From contig NZ_CP016449.1 in NCBI RefSeq assembly GCF_001713375.1, positions 4,259,501 through 4,323,500 of the forward strand: a DNA stretch of 64,000 bases, in the 5' to 3' direction. The DNA is from Hydrogenophaga sp. RAC07 (lineage in GTDB: Bacteria > Pseudomonadota > Gammaproteobacteria > Burkholderiales > Burkholderiaceae_C). Position numbers and translations under genes: made by a program. The notes below the pieces were generated by a model that was not told the DNA's origin, did no database searches, and saw nothing but the letters and a program-made list of their open reading frames with translations. Position 1 is the stretch's first letter; the number at the start of each line of letters is the position of its first letter. Below are positions 33,394-41,685 of this stretch, piece by piece.

Positions 33394-34605
33394 TCACAGC
33401 GCGCGCTGGCGCAACGCCAACACCGCACCGATCCACAACGCCACGGCTGAAAACACCAGGCCTTCGCGCAAGCCCTGCGCACCACTGGATCCGTCGGCGA
33501 TGAAGCCCACCACCGTGGGCCCCACGATCTGCCCGGCCGCGAACACGATGGTGAAGGCACTGATGCCCGCGGCCCACTGGGCGGGCGGCAGGTTGTGCCG
33601 CACCAGCGCTGTGGTGGAGGCCACCACCGACAGAAACACACCACCAAACAGCAGGCCCGAGGCGATCACCAGCGGCGGCCAACTGGTGAGCGCCGGCACG
33701 ATGGCGGCCACGCCCAGCAGGGCGTTCAACCGCGCCAGCGCCTGGCCGTTGCGGTGGCGGTCCAGCAAGCCCGCCCAGATGCGCGAGGAAGCAATCACCG
33801 CCACACCGAGCAGGGCGTAGAACGTGGTGATGGCGGCCGACGAACTGCCCTGCTCGCGCAGCAGCGCGATCACGAAGGTCATGTAGCCGATGTAGCCCAC
33901 GCCGAAGCCGGCATAGCCCGCGAGCGCAAACGCAAAGTCGCGCACCCGGAACACGCGGGCAGGGCCCGCCGCCGAGCTGGCAGTCGGCGCGGCTTGGTTC
34001 GCCAGCACACGCGCTGGCCAGGCCATGAGGGCGGTGGCCAGCAGGCACACCAGCGCCAGCGCCCACCAGGCCCAGGCCCAGCCGTGCGGCTGCTGCGCGG
34101 CAGCGGCCAGCACCGGCGGCACGCCCAGCGCCGTGATCACGATGCCCAGCCCCGTGCCGCCGTAATAGATGCCGAGCAGAAAGCCGCTGCGCTGCGGCTG
34201 GCGCGCGCCCAGCCGTGCCGCGAGCAGCCCACCCGCAATGAACACCAGCGCACTCGCCACACCGGCCAGCAAACGCTGCGCGAGCAGGGGCGCGGCGGCC
34301 GTGAAGAACCCGCTCAAGGCCATGAACAGCGACGCCCCGAGCGAGCCCGCGATCAACAGCCCGGTGGGCGAAAACCGCCGCATCAGCCACGGCGTGGCGA
34401 GCGCACCGATGAGGTAACCCACGGCGTTGAAGGTGTTCATCGCGCCGGCCAGCGTGTAGCTCCAGCCGAGGTCGTCGCGCATGGGCGGCAGCAGCAGGCC
34501 GTAGGCAAAGCGCGTGATGCCCAGCGAGACGGCTGCACCGAGCGACAAGGCGAGCGCCAGACGGATGTAAGGCGTGGGGTCGGTGGTGGGTTCCGGGCGG
34601 TTCAT
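33394..34605 (-). CDS. YbfB/YjiJ-family MFS transporter
   Basis: 403 aa with 12 predicted membrane helices. The N-terminal LSLGAAVSLGITRFAYGLLLPPMRDDLGWSYTLAG pattern (first helix and loop) is the hallmark of the YbfB/YjiJ group. The substrate is unknown. It is divergent from the next transaminase gene across 95 bases that contain a GGTGCCAATT motif also seen before the MocR gene, hinting at shared control. The 142-base gap to speB shows only a G-rich run. Confidence 0.85.
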   Translation of the reverse strand: MNRPEPTTDPTPYIRLALALSLGAAVSLGITRFAYGLLLPPMRDDLGWSYTLAGAMNTFNAVGYLIGALATPWLMRRFSPTGLLIAGSLGASLFMALSGFFTAAAPLLAQRLLAGVASALVFIAGGLLAARLGARQPQRSGFLLGIYYGGTGLGIVITALGVPPVLAAAAQQPHGWAWAWWALALVCLLATALMAWPARVLANQAAPTASSAAGPARVFRVRDFAFALAGYAGFGVGYIGYMTFVIALLREQGSSSAAITTFYALLGVAVIASSRIWAGLLDRHRNGQALARLNALLGVAAIVPALTSWPPLVIASGLLFGGVFLSVVASTTALVRHNLPPAQWAAGISAFTIVFAAGQIVGPTVVGFIADGSSGAQGLREGLVFSAVALWIGAVLALRQRAL

Positions 34606-34700
34606 GGCCGGGCCATTGTCGGTGCCAATTCCGTGCGCGCGGAGCCCACCACTGCGCCGTGGGCGACAACGAACACCGTGCCCGGCTTAAGCTGGACGCC

Positions 34701-36101
34701 ATGAACGACCTTGCCCCCGACACCCTGCGCGCCCTGCAGCACACCGAGCGTGAGCGCTTCATCAACAGCCATCCGCAGTCGATGGCGCTGGCCCGCGCCG
34801 CACAGCAGCACTACCTCTTCGGCGTGCCATTGCACTGGATGCGCGACTGGCCCAGCCCGGCCACGCTCTTCGTGGCGCAGGCGCAGGGCGCCACGCTCAC
34901 CTGCGCCGACGGTGTGCATTACGCCGACTTCTGTCTGGGCGACACCGGTGCCATGTTCGGCCACAGCCCGGCGCCGCTGGCCCAGGCCATCGCCGCGCAA
35001 GCCGCACGCGGCCTCACCTGCATGCTGCCCGCCACCAACGCGGCCACCGTGGGCGAGGCGCTTTCAGACACCTTCGACCTGCCCATGTGGCAGATGGCCC
35101 TGTCGGCCAGCGACGCCAACCGCTTTGTGCTGCGCTGGGCGCGCGCCATCACCGGCCGCCCCCAGCTGCTGGTGTTCGACGGCTGTTACCACGGTGCGGT
35201 GGACGACACGCTGGTCGACATGGACGCGGTCACGGGCGGCACGCTGCCGCGCAGTTCCGTCCTGGGTCAGGTGCACAACCACGCGGCCTTCACGCGCGTG
35301 GTGCCGTTCAACGACCTGGCTGCGCTGGAAGCCGCCTTGAAACAGGGCGACGTGGCCTGCCTGCTGGCCGAGCCCGCCCTCACCAACTTCGGCCTGGTGC
35401 CGCCCGAGCCCGGCTACTGGGCACAAGCCCGCGCGTTGTGCCGCACCCACGGCGCGCTCTTCGTCTGCGACGAGACCCACACCATCTCCACGGCGCTCGG
35501 CGGCTACGCGCGTGACCATGGGCTGGAGCCGGACTTCATGGTGATCGGCAAGGCCGTGGCCGGCGGACTGCCCTGCGCGGTGTACGGCTTCACGCACGCC
35601 GTGGCCGAGCGCATGGTGCAGGCCAAAAACGCCGCGCCTGAAGGCCACAGCGGCATCGGCACCACGCTCGCGGGCAATGCGCTCACGCTGGCCGCGCTGC
35701 AGGCCTCGCTGGAGCACCTGCACACCGCGGCGAACTACGCGCACATGATCGATCTGGCCACGGTGTTGGAGCAGGGCTTGCGAGGCCGCATCGCAGCCGC
35801 AGAGCAGCCATGGACCGTCACCCGGCTGGGCGCACGCATGGAGCTGCAGTTCATGCCGCACACCCCACGCAGCGTGCAGGACGTGCGCGATCACGCACAG
35901 GGCGAACTCGAAGCGCTCACGCACCTCTTCATGCTCAACCGCGGCGTGTTGCTCACACCCTTCCACAGCATGATGCTGATCTCACCCGCCACCACCTCGG
36001 ACGACGTGGCGCGGCTGCTGGCTGTGTTCGACGAACTGCTCGTCGCGCTCAAGACTCCCCGAGTCCCACAGGCGCCGGCGCACGCATCACGATCCGCGTG
36101 A
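34701..36101 (+). CDS. Class III aminotransferase (glutamate-1-semialdehyde aminomutase-like)
   Basis: 466 aa. PLP features: FDGCYHGAVDDTLVD (about residues 163-177), CDETHTIST (about 262), and the lysine of VIGKAVAGGLPCAVYGF (about 284). Such GSAM-like transaminases act on varied amino acids; this is not HemL, which is shorter and has different motifs. The ATG at 34701 was chosen over 34659. The 3' end overlaps the convergent hemerythrin gene by 53 bases. Proximity to the polyamine genes suggests an amine substrate, but this is inference. Confidence 0.8.
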   Translation: MNDLAPDTLRALQHTERERFINSHPQSMALARAAQQHYLFGVPLHWMRDWPSPATLFVAQAQGATLTCADGVHYADFCLGDTGAMFGHSPAPLAQAIAAQAARGLTCMLPATNAATVGEALSDTFDLPMWQMALSASDANRFVLRWARAITGRPQLLVFDGCYHGAVDDTLVDMDAVTGGTLPRSSVLGQVHNHAAFTRVVPFNDLAALEAALKQGDVACLLAEPALTNFGLVPPEPGYWAQARALCRTHGALFVCDETHTISTALGGYARDHGLEPDFMVIGKAVAGGLPCAVYGFTHAVAERMVQAKNAAPEGHSGIGTTLAGNALTLAALQASLEHLHTAANYAHMIDLATVLEQGLRGRIAAAEQPWTVTRLGARMELQFMPHTPRSVQDVRDHAQGELEALTHLFMLNRGVLLTPFHSMMLISPATTSDDVARLLAVFDELLVALKTPRVPQAPAHASRSA

Positions 36102-36645
36102 AGAGCCGGTCGAACTGCGGATCGCGAGCACCTTTTTCGTTGAGCGGATCGCGGTGCGTGGCAAAGGCCACATTGAGTGCGTGCCAGTCGGCGTCCGTCA
36201 GGCTTTTCTCGGCCTCGGGCAACAACACGGTTTCTTCCAACCGCATGTGCTCCAGGTAGAACTGCACATAACGCGTTGCATCCGCCTCAAAGGCCGCGCG
36301 GCGCGTTTCGCCCAGGTACTCCCAAGCCATCAGCAGGTGCATGAGTTCGCGCACGCGCACCTCGCCGCTCATGTGGTCGCTCTCCAGCCGCTCGATGGTG
36401 GCCATCACGTGCGGTGCCACGCGCGCAATGCGCGGGAACAACAGATCGGATTCCTTGGGGTGGTGCAGCTTCTCGGGGAACTCGTCGATGTAGAACAGCA
36501 TGGCGCGCAGCACGTCGAAGTACTGTTCGGGCGCGTGTTTTCCGTCGGCGTCCGGCCCACGCTGGATCATCTGCAGCATCGACTTCAGCATGGCCGCCAG
36601 GCTGGCGTGTTCGTCGCGGATCACGCGCAGGGCAGAGTGGTGCAT
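36049..36645 (-). CDS. Hemerythrin HHE-domain protein
   Basis: 198 aa, all-helical. HHE-type iron ligands are visible in RDEHASLAAML (about residue 11-14), LHHPKESDLLF (about 61-71), ESDHMSGE and LEHMRLEETVLLPEAE (about 131-146). Bacterial relatives bind a di-iron centre and take part in oxygen, NO or iron-sulfur repair responses. The 3' end overlaps the convergent transaminase by 53 bases, so both readings of that segment are coding. It has no operon partner. Confidence 0.88.
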   Translation of the reverse strand: MHHSALRVIRDEHASLAAMLKSMLQMIQRGPDADGKHAPEQYFDVLRAMLFYIDEFPEKLHHPKESDLLFPRIARVAPHVMATIERLESDHMSGEVRVRELMHLLMAWEYLGETRRAAFEADATRYVQFYLEHMRLEETVLLPEAEKSLTDADWHALNVAFATHRDPLNEKGARDPQFDRLFTRIVMRAPAPVGLGES

Positions 36646-36739
36646 GGGGTGTCTCCTCGGGCCTCGTTCGGGTCGCGCAAGCTTCGCTCAAGGGCACACA
36701 AAACGCATTGACCTGCATCAACAAGCGGCACAGCCCCGC

Positions 36740-39010
36740 TCAGCGTTGCGGCGGTTTCCAGCGTTTGAGCAGCAAGGCGTTGCTCACCACGCTCACCGAG
36801 CTCAGCGCCATGGCCGCACCCGCCACCACCGGGCTCAGGAAGCCGAGAGCAGCCAATGGAATGCCGGCCACGTTGTACGCAAAGGCCCAGAACAGGTTCT
36901 GCCGGATCTTGCTCACCGTGCGACGCGAAATGTCGAGTGCCGCCGCCACCATCAACGGGTCGCCCCGCATCAGCGTGATGCCGGCGGCGTGCATGGCCAC
37001 GTCCGAGCTGCCGCCCTGGCTGTGGCTCATGGCCATGCCGACGTCGGCAGCGGCCAATGCGGGCGCGTCGTTCACGCCGTCACCGATCATGGAGACGACG
37101 TGGCCCCCTTCTTTCAATCGCTTGACCACCGCCGCCTTGTCGCCCGGCAACACTTCTGCAATCACTTCGCCATCGTCGGCCCGCAGACCCAGTCGCGCGG
37201 CCATGGCCATCGCCGCACCCTGGTTGTCGCCCGACACCATGAACAGCCGCATGCCGGCGGCGCGCAACTCTGCAATGGCAGCGGCTGCGCCAGCCTTGGG
37301 CTCGTCACCGAACGCCAGCAAGGCCAACGGTGACCACACCGTGCTGCCGGCGGTTTGACTGACCAGCGCCGACACCGTCGATCCCTGTTGCTGCAGGTCC
37401 TGTGCACGCGCAGCAAGAAGACCCAAATCCACCTTGAGCTCTTCCATCCAGCGCAAGCTGCCCAGCGCCAACCGACTGCCCTGCACCATGCCCTGGCTGC
37501 CGCGACCCGACACCGCCTGCACATCGCTGGCCGCATCCGCTTGCACGGTCAGAGCGCGGGCAGCGGCGGCTTCCACCACGGCCCGCGCCAGCGGATGGGC
37601 GCTCTGCGCCTGCAGCGCCGCTGCGGCCTGCAGCACCGCCAGTTCGTCCACACCCGCCGCCGCCTCGATCACCAGCAAACGCGGATGACCCTCGGTCAAC
37701 GTGCCCGTCTTGTCAAAGGCCACGGTGTCGACCTTGTGCGCGATCTCCAGCGCCTGCGCGTCCTTGATCAGGATGCCATGTTTCGCCGCCACGCCGGTTC
37801 CCGCCATGATCGCTGCCGGCGTGGCCAGACCCAGGGCACACGGGCAGGCGATCACCAGCACCGCCACCGCGTGGATCAGCGCCTCCTCCATGGGTGCACC
37901 GGTCCACAGCCAACCCAGCATCGTGACCAGTGCAATGACGAGCACCACCGGCACGAACACCGCGGCCACCTGGTCCACCAGACGCTGCACCGGCGCCTTG
38001 CCGGCCTGCGCGTCCTGCACCAGCGCAATGATCTGCGCGAGCACGCTCTGCGCTCCGATGGCGCGCACCTTCACTTCGACGGCACCTTCGCCATTGAGCG
38101 AACCGCCCGTGACGCCATCGCCCACGTCCTTGGGCACCGGCATGGCCTCCCCGGTGAGCATGGATTCATCTGCCTGCGTGCTGCCCTGCACCACCGTGCC
38201 GTCGGCTGCAAATCGCTCGCCCGGCAACACCCGCACCACATCACCCGGCAGCAGTTCGTCCACCGACACATCGGTGATCTCCGTGCGGCGAATGCCGTCG
38301 GGCAGCAGGTGGGCGCGTTCAGGACGCAAGGACTGCAGGGCACGGATGGCGCTGGTGGTCTGGCGCTTGGCGCGCGCTTCCAGCCACTTGCCCAGCAGCA
38401 CCAGCGTGATCACCACCGCCGACGCCTCGAAGTACAGGTGCAGCATCTCGCCGGGCTCCGAACGCCACCACAACCAGGTGGACAGCGCCCAGGCTGCGGT
38501 GGTGCCGATCGACACCAGCAGTTCCATGTTGCCGGTGCGCGCCTTGAGCGCGTGCCAACCCGCGCGGTAGAAGCGCGCACCCAACACAAACTGCACCGGC
38601 GTGGCCAGCACGAACTGCATCCATGCCGACAACATCCAGTGTTGGCCGAACAGGTCACCCACCATGGGCAGCACCAGCGGGGCCGACAGCACGATGCCGA
38701 TCAACACCGGCAGGAAGTCGACCGAAATGCCCATCCAGCGTTTTTCAGCGGCTGCGTCCATGGCTTCCATGGAACGCGGTTCGTAGCCCGCGTCACGCAC
38801 CGCGCGTTTGATGCGCGCCAGCGATTCCGGCGTTTCACCGTCCGCCAAGAGCACCCGTGCCGATTCGGTGGCCAGGTTCACCGTGGCCTCGGACACGCCG
38901 GGTTGTTTCTTCAAAGCCTTCTCCACGCGCAAAACGCAGGAAGCGCAGGTCATGCCCCCAATGCCCAGGTCGATCTGGGCGGAGGCAACGGATGAGGTGA
39001 TCGTGTTCAT
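36740..39010 (-). CDS. copA: Copper-exporting P1B-type ATPase CopA
   Basis: 756 aa. One N-terminal heavy-metal domain with GMTCASC (residues 19-25), the CPC membrane motif in IACPCALGLATPAA, phosphorylation site DKTGTLTEG, and the MIGDGVNDAPAL hinge. It pumps Cu(I) out of the cytoplasm. The ATG at 39010 lies right next to a CueR-type -10 element on the minus strand, so the transcript may have little or no leader. It is divergent from copZ and cueR. Confidence 0.95.
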   Translation of the reverse strand: MNTITSSVASAQIDLGIGGMTCASCVLRVEKALKKQPGVSEATVNLATESARVLLADGETPESLARIKRAVRDAGYEPRSMEAMDAAAEKRWMGISVDFLPVLIGIVLSAPLVLPMVGDLFGQHWMLSAWMQFVLATPVQFVLGARFYRAGWHALKARTGNMELLVSIGTTAAWALSTWLWWRSEPGEMLHLYFEASAVVITLVLLGKWLEARAKRQTTSAIRALQSLRPERAHLLPDGIRRTEITDVSVDELLPGDVVRVLPGERFAADGTVVQGSTQADESMLTGEAMPVPKDVGDGVTGGSLNGEGAVEVKVRAIGAQSVLAQIIALVQDAQAGKAPVQRLVDQVAAVFVPVVLVIALVTMLGWLWTGAPMEEALIHAVAVLVIACPCALGLATPAAIMAGTGVAAKHGILIKDAQALEIAHKVDTVAFDKTGTLTEGHPRLLVIEAAAGVDELAVLQAAAALQAQSAHPLARAVVEAAAARALTVQADAASDVQAVSGRGSQGMVQGSRLALGSLRWMEELKVDLGLLAARAQDLQQQGSTVSALVSQTAGSTVWSPLALLAFGDEPKAGAAAAIAELRAAGMRLFMVSGDNQGAAMAMAARLGLRADDGEVIAEVLPGDKAAVVKRLKEGGHVVSMIGDGVNDAPALAAADVGMAMSHSQGGSSDVAMHAAGITLMRGDPLMVAAALDISRRTVSKIRQNLFWAFAYNVAGIPLAALGFLSPVVAGAAMALSSVSVVSNALLLKRWKPPQR

Positions 39011-39016
39011 GAACGC

Positions 39017-39047
39017 AGCATAGGCTTTACCACCATGGGAAGGTCAA
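39017..39047 (-). promoter_or_regulatory. CueR-type promoter for copA
   Basis: On the minus strand a -35 TTGACC (39042-39047) and a -10 TATGCT (39017-39022) are separated by exactly 19 bases, the long spacer that MerR-family activators need. The spacer is TTCCCATGGTGGTAAAGCC, close to the CueR consensus. The -10 ends only six bases before the copA ATG. Confidence 0.85.
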
Positions 39048-39061
39048 GCACCACGCTTCGC

Positions 39062-39092
39062 TTGACCTTCACACGGTGTCAAGGATGACAAT
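39062..39092 (+). promoter_or_regulatory. CueR-type promoter for copZ-cueR
   Basis: Plus-strand -35 TTGACC (39062-39067) and -10 GACAAT (39087-39092) are also 19 bases apart, with CTTGAC/GTCAAG dyad symmetry in and beside the spacer. It is the partner of the copA promoter and would make copZ and cueR copper-inducible. Confidence 0.8.
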
Positions 39093-39123
39093 GGATTTTT
39101 CACAATCCTTTCAAGGAAACACC

Positions 39124-39321
39124 ATGAACGAAGTCTTCACCGTGCAAGGCATGACCTGCGGCCACTGCGAAAAAGCCGTGACCACCGCCATCAAGCTGGT
39201 CGATCCTCAGGCGCAGGTCACCATCGACCGGGCCAACAACCGTGTGGAGGTCAACACCACCCAGCCCCGCGACACCGTGGCAGAAGCCATTCGCGAAGAG
39301 GGTTACCAGGTGGCGGCCTGA
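39124..39321 (+). CDS. copZ: Copper chaperone CopZ (HMA domain)
   Basis: 65 aa, a single ferredoxin-like heavy-metal-associated domain. GMTCGHC at residues 9-15 binds Cu(I), followed by the usual AIREEGYQVA ending. It ferries Cu(I) to CopA. AAGGAAACACC provides the Shine-Dalgarno. The stop is six bases before the cueR start, so the two are co-transcribed. Confidence 0.93.
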   Translation: MNEVFTVQGMTCGHCEKAVTTAIKLVDPQAQVTIDRANNRVEVNTTQPRDTVAEAIREEGYQVAA

Positions 39322-39326
39322 ACACC

Positions 39327-39848
39327 ATGACGGACGTCGACATCGACCGGCTCACACGCTGGCCCGTCAACATCGGCAAAGCCGCCGAACTCAGTGGCAT
39401 CTCGCCCAAGATGCTGCGCCACTACGAAGCCCTGGGCCTGCTGGGTGATGTGGTGCGCACCGACAGCAACTACCGCCAGTACAGCCTGGCCGACGTGCAT
39501 TCGCTGCGCTTCATCCGCCGATCGCGCGACATGGGCTTTGGCCTGGACGCCATCGCAGAGCTGGTGAGCCTCTGGCACAACCGCAAACGCAGCAGCGCCA
39601 GCGTCAAGCGCATCACGCAGAAGCACCTGGACGAACTCGCCCAGCGCATCGAGGCCTTGCAAGCCATGCAGCGCACGCTGGCAGGTCTCATGAACGTGTG
39701 CCCGGGCGACGGGAGGCCCGACTGTCCCATCCTGGACGACCTGGCGCATCCGTCGGAACCCCTCGAAGGCAACCAGAAAAGCGGCACAAAACTTTACAAG
39801 CCCGCCACATCGTCCGCACCGCGCAGAAACACCCTCCGACCACACTGA
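39327..39848 (+). CDS. cueR: MerR-family copper-responsive regulator CueR
   Basis: 173 aa. The winged helix at about residues 15-55 (NIGKAAELSGISPKMLRHYEALGLL) and dimer helix precede the metal loop C125-x7-C133 (CPGDGRPDC followed by PILDDL), the CueR signature for Cu(I). The tail beyond residue 145 is longer than in E. coli CueR and basic. It controls the two 19-bp-spacer promoters between copA and copZ. Confidence 0.93.
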   Translation: MTDVDIDRLTRWPVNIGKAAELSGISPKMLRHYEALGLLGDVVRTDSNYRQYSLADVHSLRFIRRSRDMGFGLDAIAELVSLWHNRKRSSASVKRITQKHLDELAQRIEALQAMQRTLAGLMNVCPGDGRPDCPILDDLAHPSEPLEGNQKSGTKLYKPATSSAPRRNTLRPH

Positions 39849-39913
39849 AGCCATTCCACAGCCCACCGACCCAAGCTGTGGTGACTCTTCCTCAACGGTC
39901 ACAAGGAGTGAAC

Positions 39914-40480
39914 ATGACATCGATTCCCAAGCGTGCCCTGATGGCTGCCGCCCTGGCAGCGGCTTTTGCCGGCCTCTCGGCCACCGCCATTGCCCAGAAC
40001 ACCACGGCAGCTCCCGCAGCACCGGCCACCACCCAACAGGCCCAGGAAGGCGCCAAAGAAGGCCAGCGCGACGCCAGACGCGCCGAGCGCATGGTCAGGA
40101 TGCAGCAACGCATGGCCGAGCGACAGGCGGCCCTCAAGGCCGAACTGAAGATCACCGCCAAGCAGGAGCCCGCCTGGAACGCCTTTGTGGCGCGCACCGC
40201 ACCGGAAGCCCGCCCGGCGCGCCAGGGCCCGCGCGAAGACTGGTCCAAGCTGACCACGCCGCAACGGCTGGACAAGATGGCGTCCATGAAGGTCGAACGC
40301 GATGCCCGCATGACCCAGCGCCATGACGCGATCAAGAGCTTCTACGCGGCGCTCGATGTCGAGCAACAGAAAGTGTTCGACGCCAAACAGATGCAGGGTT
40401 TTCAGCGCGCCGGCATGAAAGGCCACGGCAAACACCACCACCACGGTGGCGGCCACCACCGCATGGGCGGCCCGGTCTGA
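39914..40480 (+). CDS. Periplasmic Spy/CpxP-like LTxxQ protein with His-rich tail
   Basis: 188 aa. Signal peptide to about AIA-Q (residue 28), an Ala/Pro/Gln-rich stretch, then a helical domain rich in Arg, Met and Gln with LTTPQRLDKM (LTxxQ motif, about 114-123) and a second degenerate copy near LDVEQQKVFD. The C-terminus is a His/Gly-rich metal-binding tail (GKHHHHGGGHHRMGG). Spy/CpxP proteins are periplasmic chaperones, and the position after cueR plus the His tail suggests a copper-stress function. AAGGAGTGAAC precedes the ATG. Confidence 0.8.
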   Translation: MTSIPKRALMAAALAAAFAGLSATAIAQNTTAAPAAPATTQQAQEGAKEGQRDARRAERMVRMQQRMAERQAALKAELKITAKQEPAWNAFVARTAPEARPARQGPREDWSKLTTPQRLDKMASMKVERDARMTQRHDAIKSFYAALDVEQQKVFDAKQMQGFQRAGMKGHGKHHHHGGGHHRMGGPV

Positions 40481-40504
40481 TCGGCTGCCAAAGCTGTTGC
40501 CTTC

Positions 40505-40730
40505 CGTGTTTCTTGTTCTTATAGATTCATTTAATTCAAGATAGCAGTAGTAGTAGAGGGCGCTGTCCACTGTGGACAAGCGCCCTTTCTCTTGTCCGAT
40601 CAAGGACTTGCAGTCATTCAAACGCTGTGTGGAGTACCCCGGGCCTGCTCAAGCGAAAAAAGGACAACTGCCCCAAACGCACGACGCCTGTGGATAAGTC
40701 ATGGCTTGTTCAAAAGATATGCACAGGGTT
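40505..40730. other. Candidate chromosomal replication origin (oriC) with DnaA-trio layout
   Basis: An AT-rich stretch (about 40508-40540) is followed by five trinucleotides TAG CAG TAG TAG TAG (40542-40556), a GC-rich spacer and an outward DnaA-box-like TGTGGACAA (40571-40579; complement TTGTCCACA, one change from consensus). A perfect DnaA box TGTGGATAA lies at 40689-40697 and ATATGCACA at 40717-40725. Read on the minus strand the order is box, GC-rich, CTA-trios, AT-rich, as in the B. subtilis unwinding element. The 401-base gap 40481-40881 holds no gene. No dnaA or dnaN is seen nearby. Confidence 0.65.
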
Positions 40731-40776
40731 GTTGAGCAAGCCTCGGAAACATGCCCTGACACCTGGGCACACGCGC

Positions 40777-40805
40777 TTGCCGATCGGTCGCAGCCCGGCT
40801 GTTAA
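40777..40805 (+). promoter_or_regulatory. Sigma-70-like promoter for minCDE
   Basis: TTGCCG (40777-40782) and TGTTAA (40800-40805) are separated by 17 bases, about 77 bases before the minC ATG. The match is moderate. Confidence 0.4.
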
Positions 40806-40881
40806 ACTGCGCCGCTTCACGACCGCCCCGGTGCTGCGCACCGCCCGCGTCGACCGCCTTTTTTGTGAGCCTGTTTCGCCC

Positions 40882-41652
40882 ATGTCTGTTGCCCTCGCAG
40901 GAAACGCGCCCACCACATTCGAAATCAAGAGCGCGCACCTGCCCCTGGTGGCGCTCATGCTCAAGTCGTCCGACCTGGACCGCCTGGCGCAGGAGCTGAC
41001 CCAGCGCTTCGGCGACATGCCCGACTTCTTTGACAACGATCCACTGGTCATCGACCTGCACCCCCTGAACGTCGCAGAAGCCAACGCCCTGCCCGACTTC
41101 GGCGCCTTGCAGACGCTGTTGCGCCAATACCGTTTGATGCCGTTGGCGGTGCGCGGTGGCACCATCGAACAGACCCGGCTGGCCCTGGCAGCCGGTCTCA
41201 CCAATGCACCCGATGCGTCGGTCCAGCGTGCTGCGCCCGCTGTGCAGCCCACCGAGATCGCCGCTGTCCAGGAACCCGTGGCGGCTTCGGCACCCGCGCC
41301 GTCGCCCGGCGCCCTGGTGATCGACAAGCCCTTGCGTTCGGGCCAGCAGGTTTACGCGCGTGGCCGTGATCTGGTGGTCATGGCCATGGTCAATCCCGGC
41401 GCCGAAGTCATTGCCGACGGCCATATCCATGTGTACGCACCGTTGCGCGGCAAGGCCATCGCCGGTGCGCGCGGCAACGCCGACGCACGCATCTTTGCAC
41501 TCGGCATGGCGCCCGAATTGATATCGATTGCCGGCATCTACCGCACCAGCGAGGTCGCCCTGCCCGATTCGATCCAGGGCAAGACGGCGCAGGTGCGCCT
41601 CGTGCCCGGACCCGATGGCGACAAGCTCCTGATCGAGGCCATCGGCGCCTGA
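40882..41652 (+). CDS. minC: Septum site-determining protein MinC
   Basis: 256 aa from the ATG at 40882; the upstream in-frame extension runs through the origin-like region and was rejected. The N-terminal domain (residues 1-110) antagonises FtsZ. The C-terminal beta-helix contains VYARGRDLVVMAMVNPGAEVIADGHIHVYAPLRGKA, the MinD-binding and dimerisation part with the RSGQ segment. Located right after the putative oriC and 33 bases before minD. Confidence 0.93.
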   Translation: MSVALAGNAPTTFEIKSAHLPLVALMLKSSDLDRLAQELTQRFGDMPDFFDNDPLVIDLHPLNVAEANALPDFGALQTLLRQYRLMPLAVRGGTIEQTRLALAAGLTNAPDASVQRAAPAVQPTEIAAVQEPVAASAPAPSPGALVIDKPLRSGQQVYARGRDLVVMAMVNPGAEVIADGHIHVYAPLRGKAIAGARGNADARIFALGMAPELISIAGIYRTSEVALPDSIQGKTAQVRLVPGPDGDKLLIEAIGA

Positions 41653-41685
41653 TCCCTCCATTTTTCGAACAGAAGGACCTTCACC

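Noticed and set aside
40558..40590. Stem-loop GGGCGC...GCGCCC followed by TTTCT, looking like an intrinsic terminator for the Spy-like gene
   Set aside because: The stem is built from an inverted pair of DnaA-box-like TGTCCAC/GTGGACA sequences and sits next to the trio repeats, so an origin element explains it better. It may still end transcription, but I do not list it as a terminator.
40627..40881. N-terminal extension of minC by 85 codons
   Set aside because: It runs through DnaA-box sequences and is not part of known MinC proteins.
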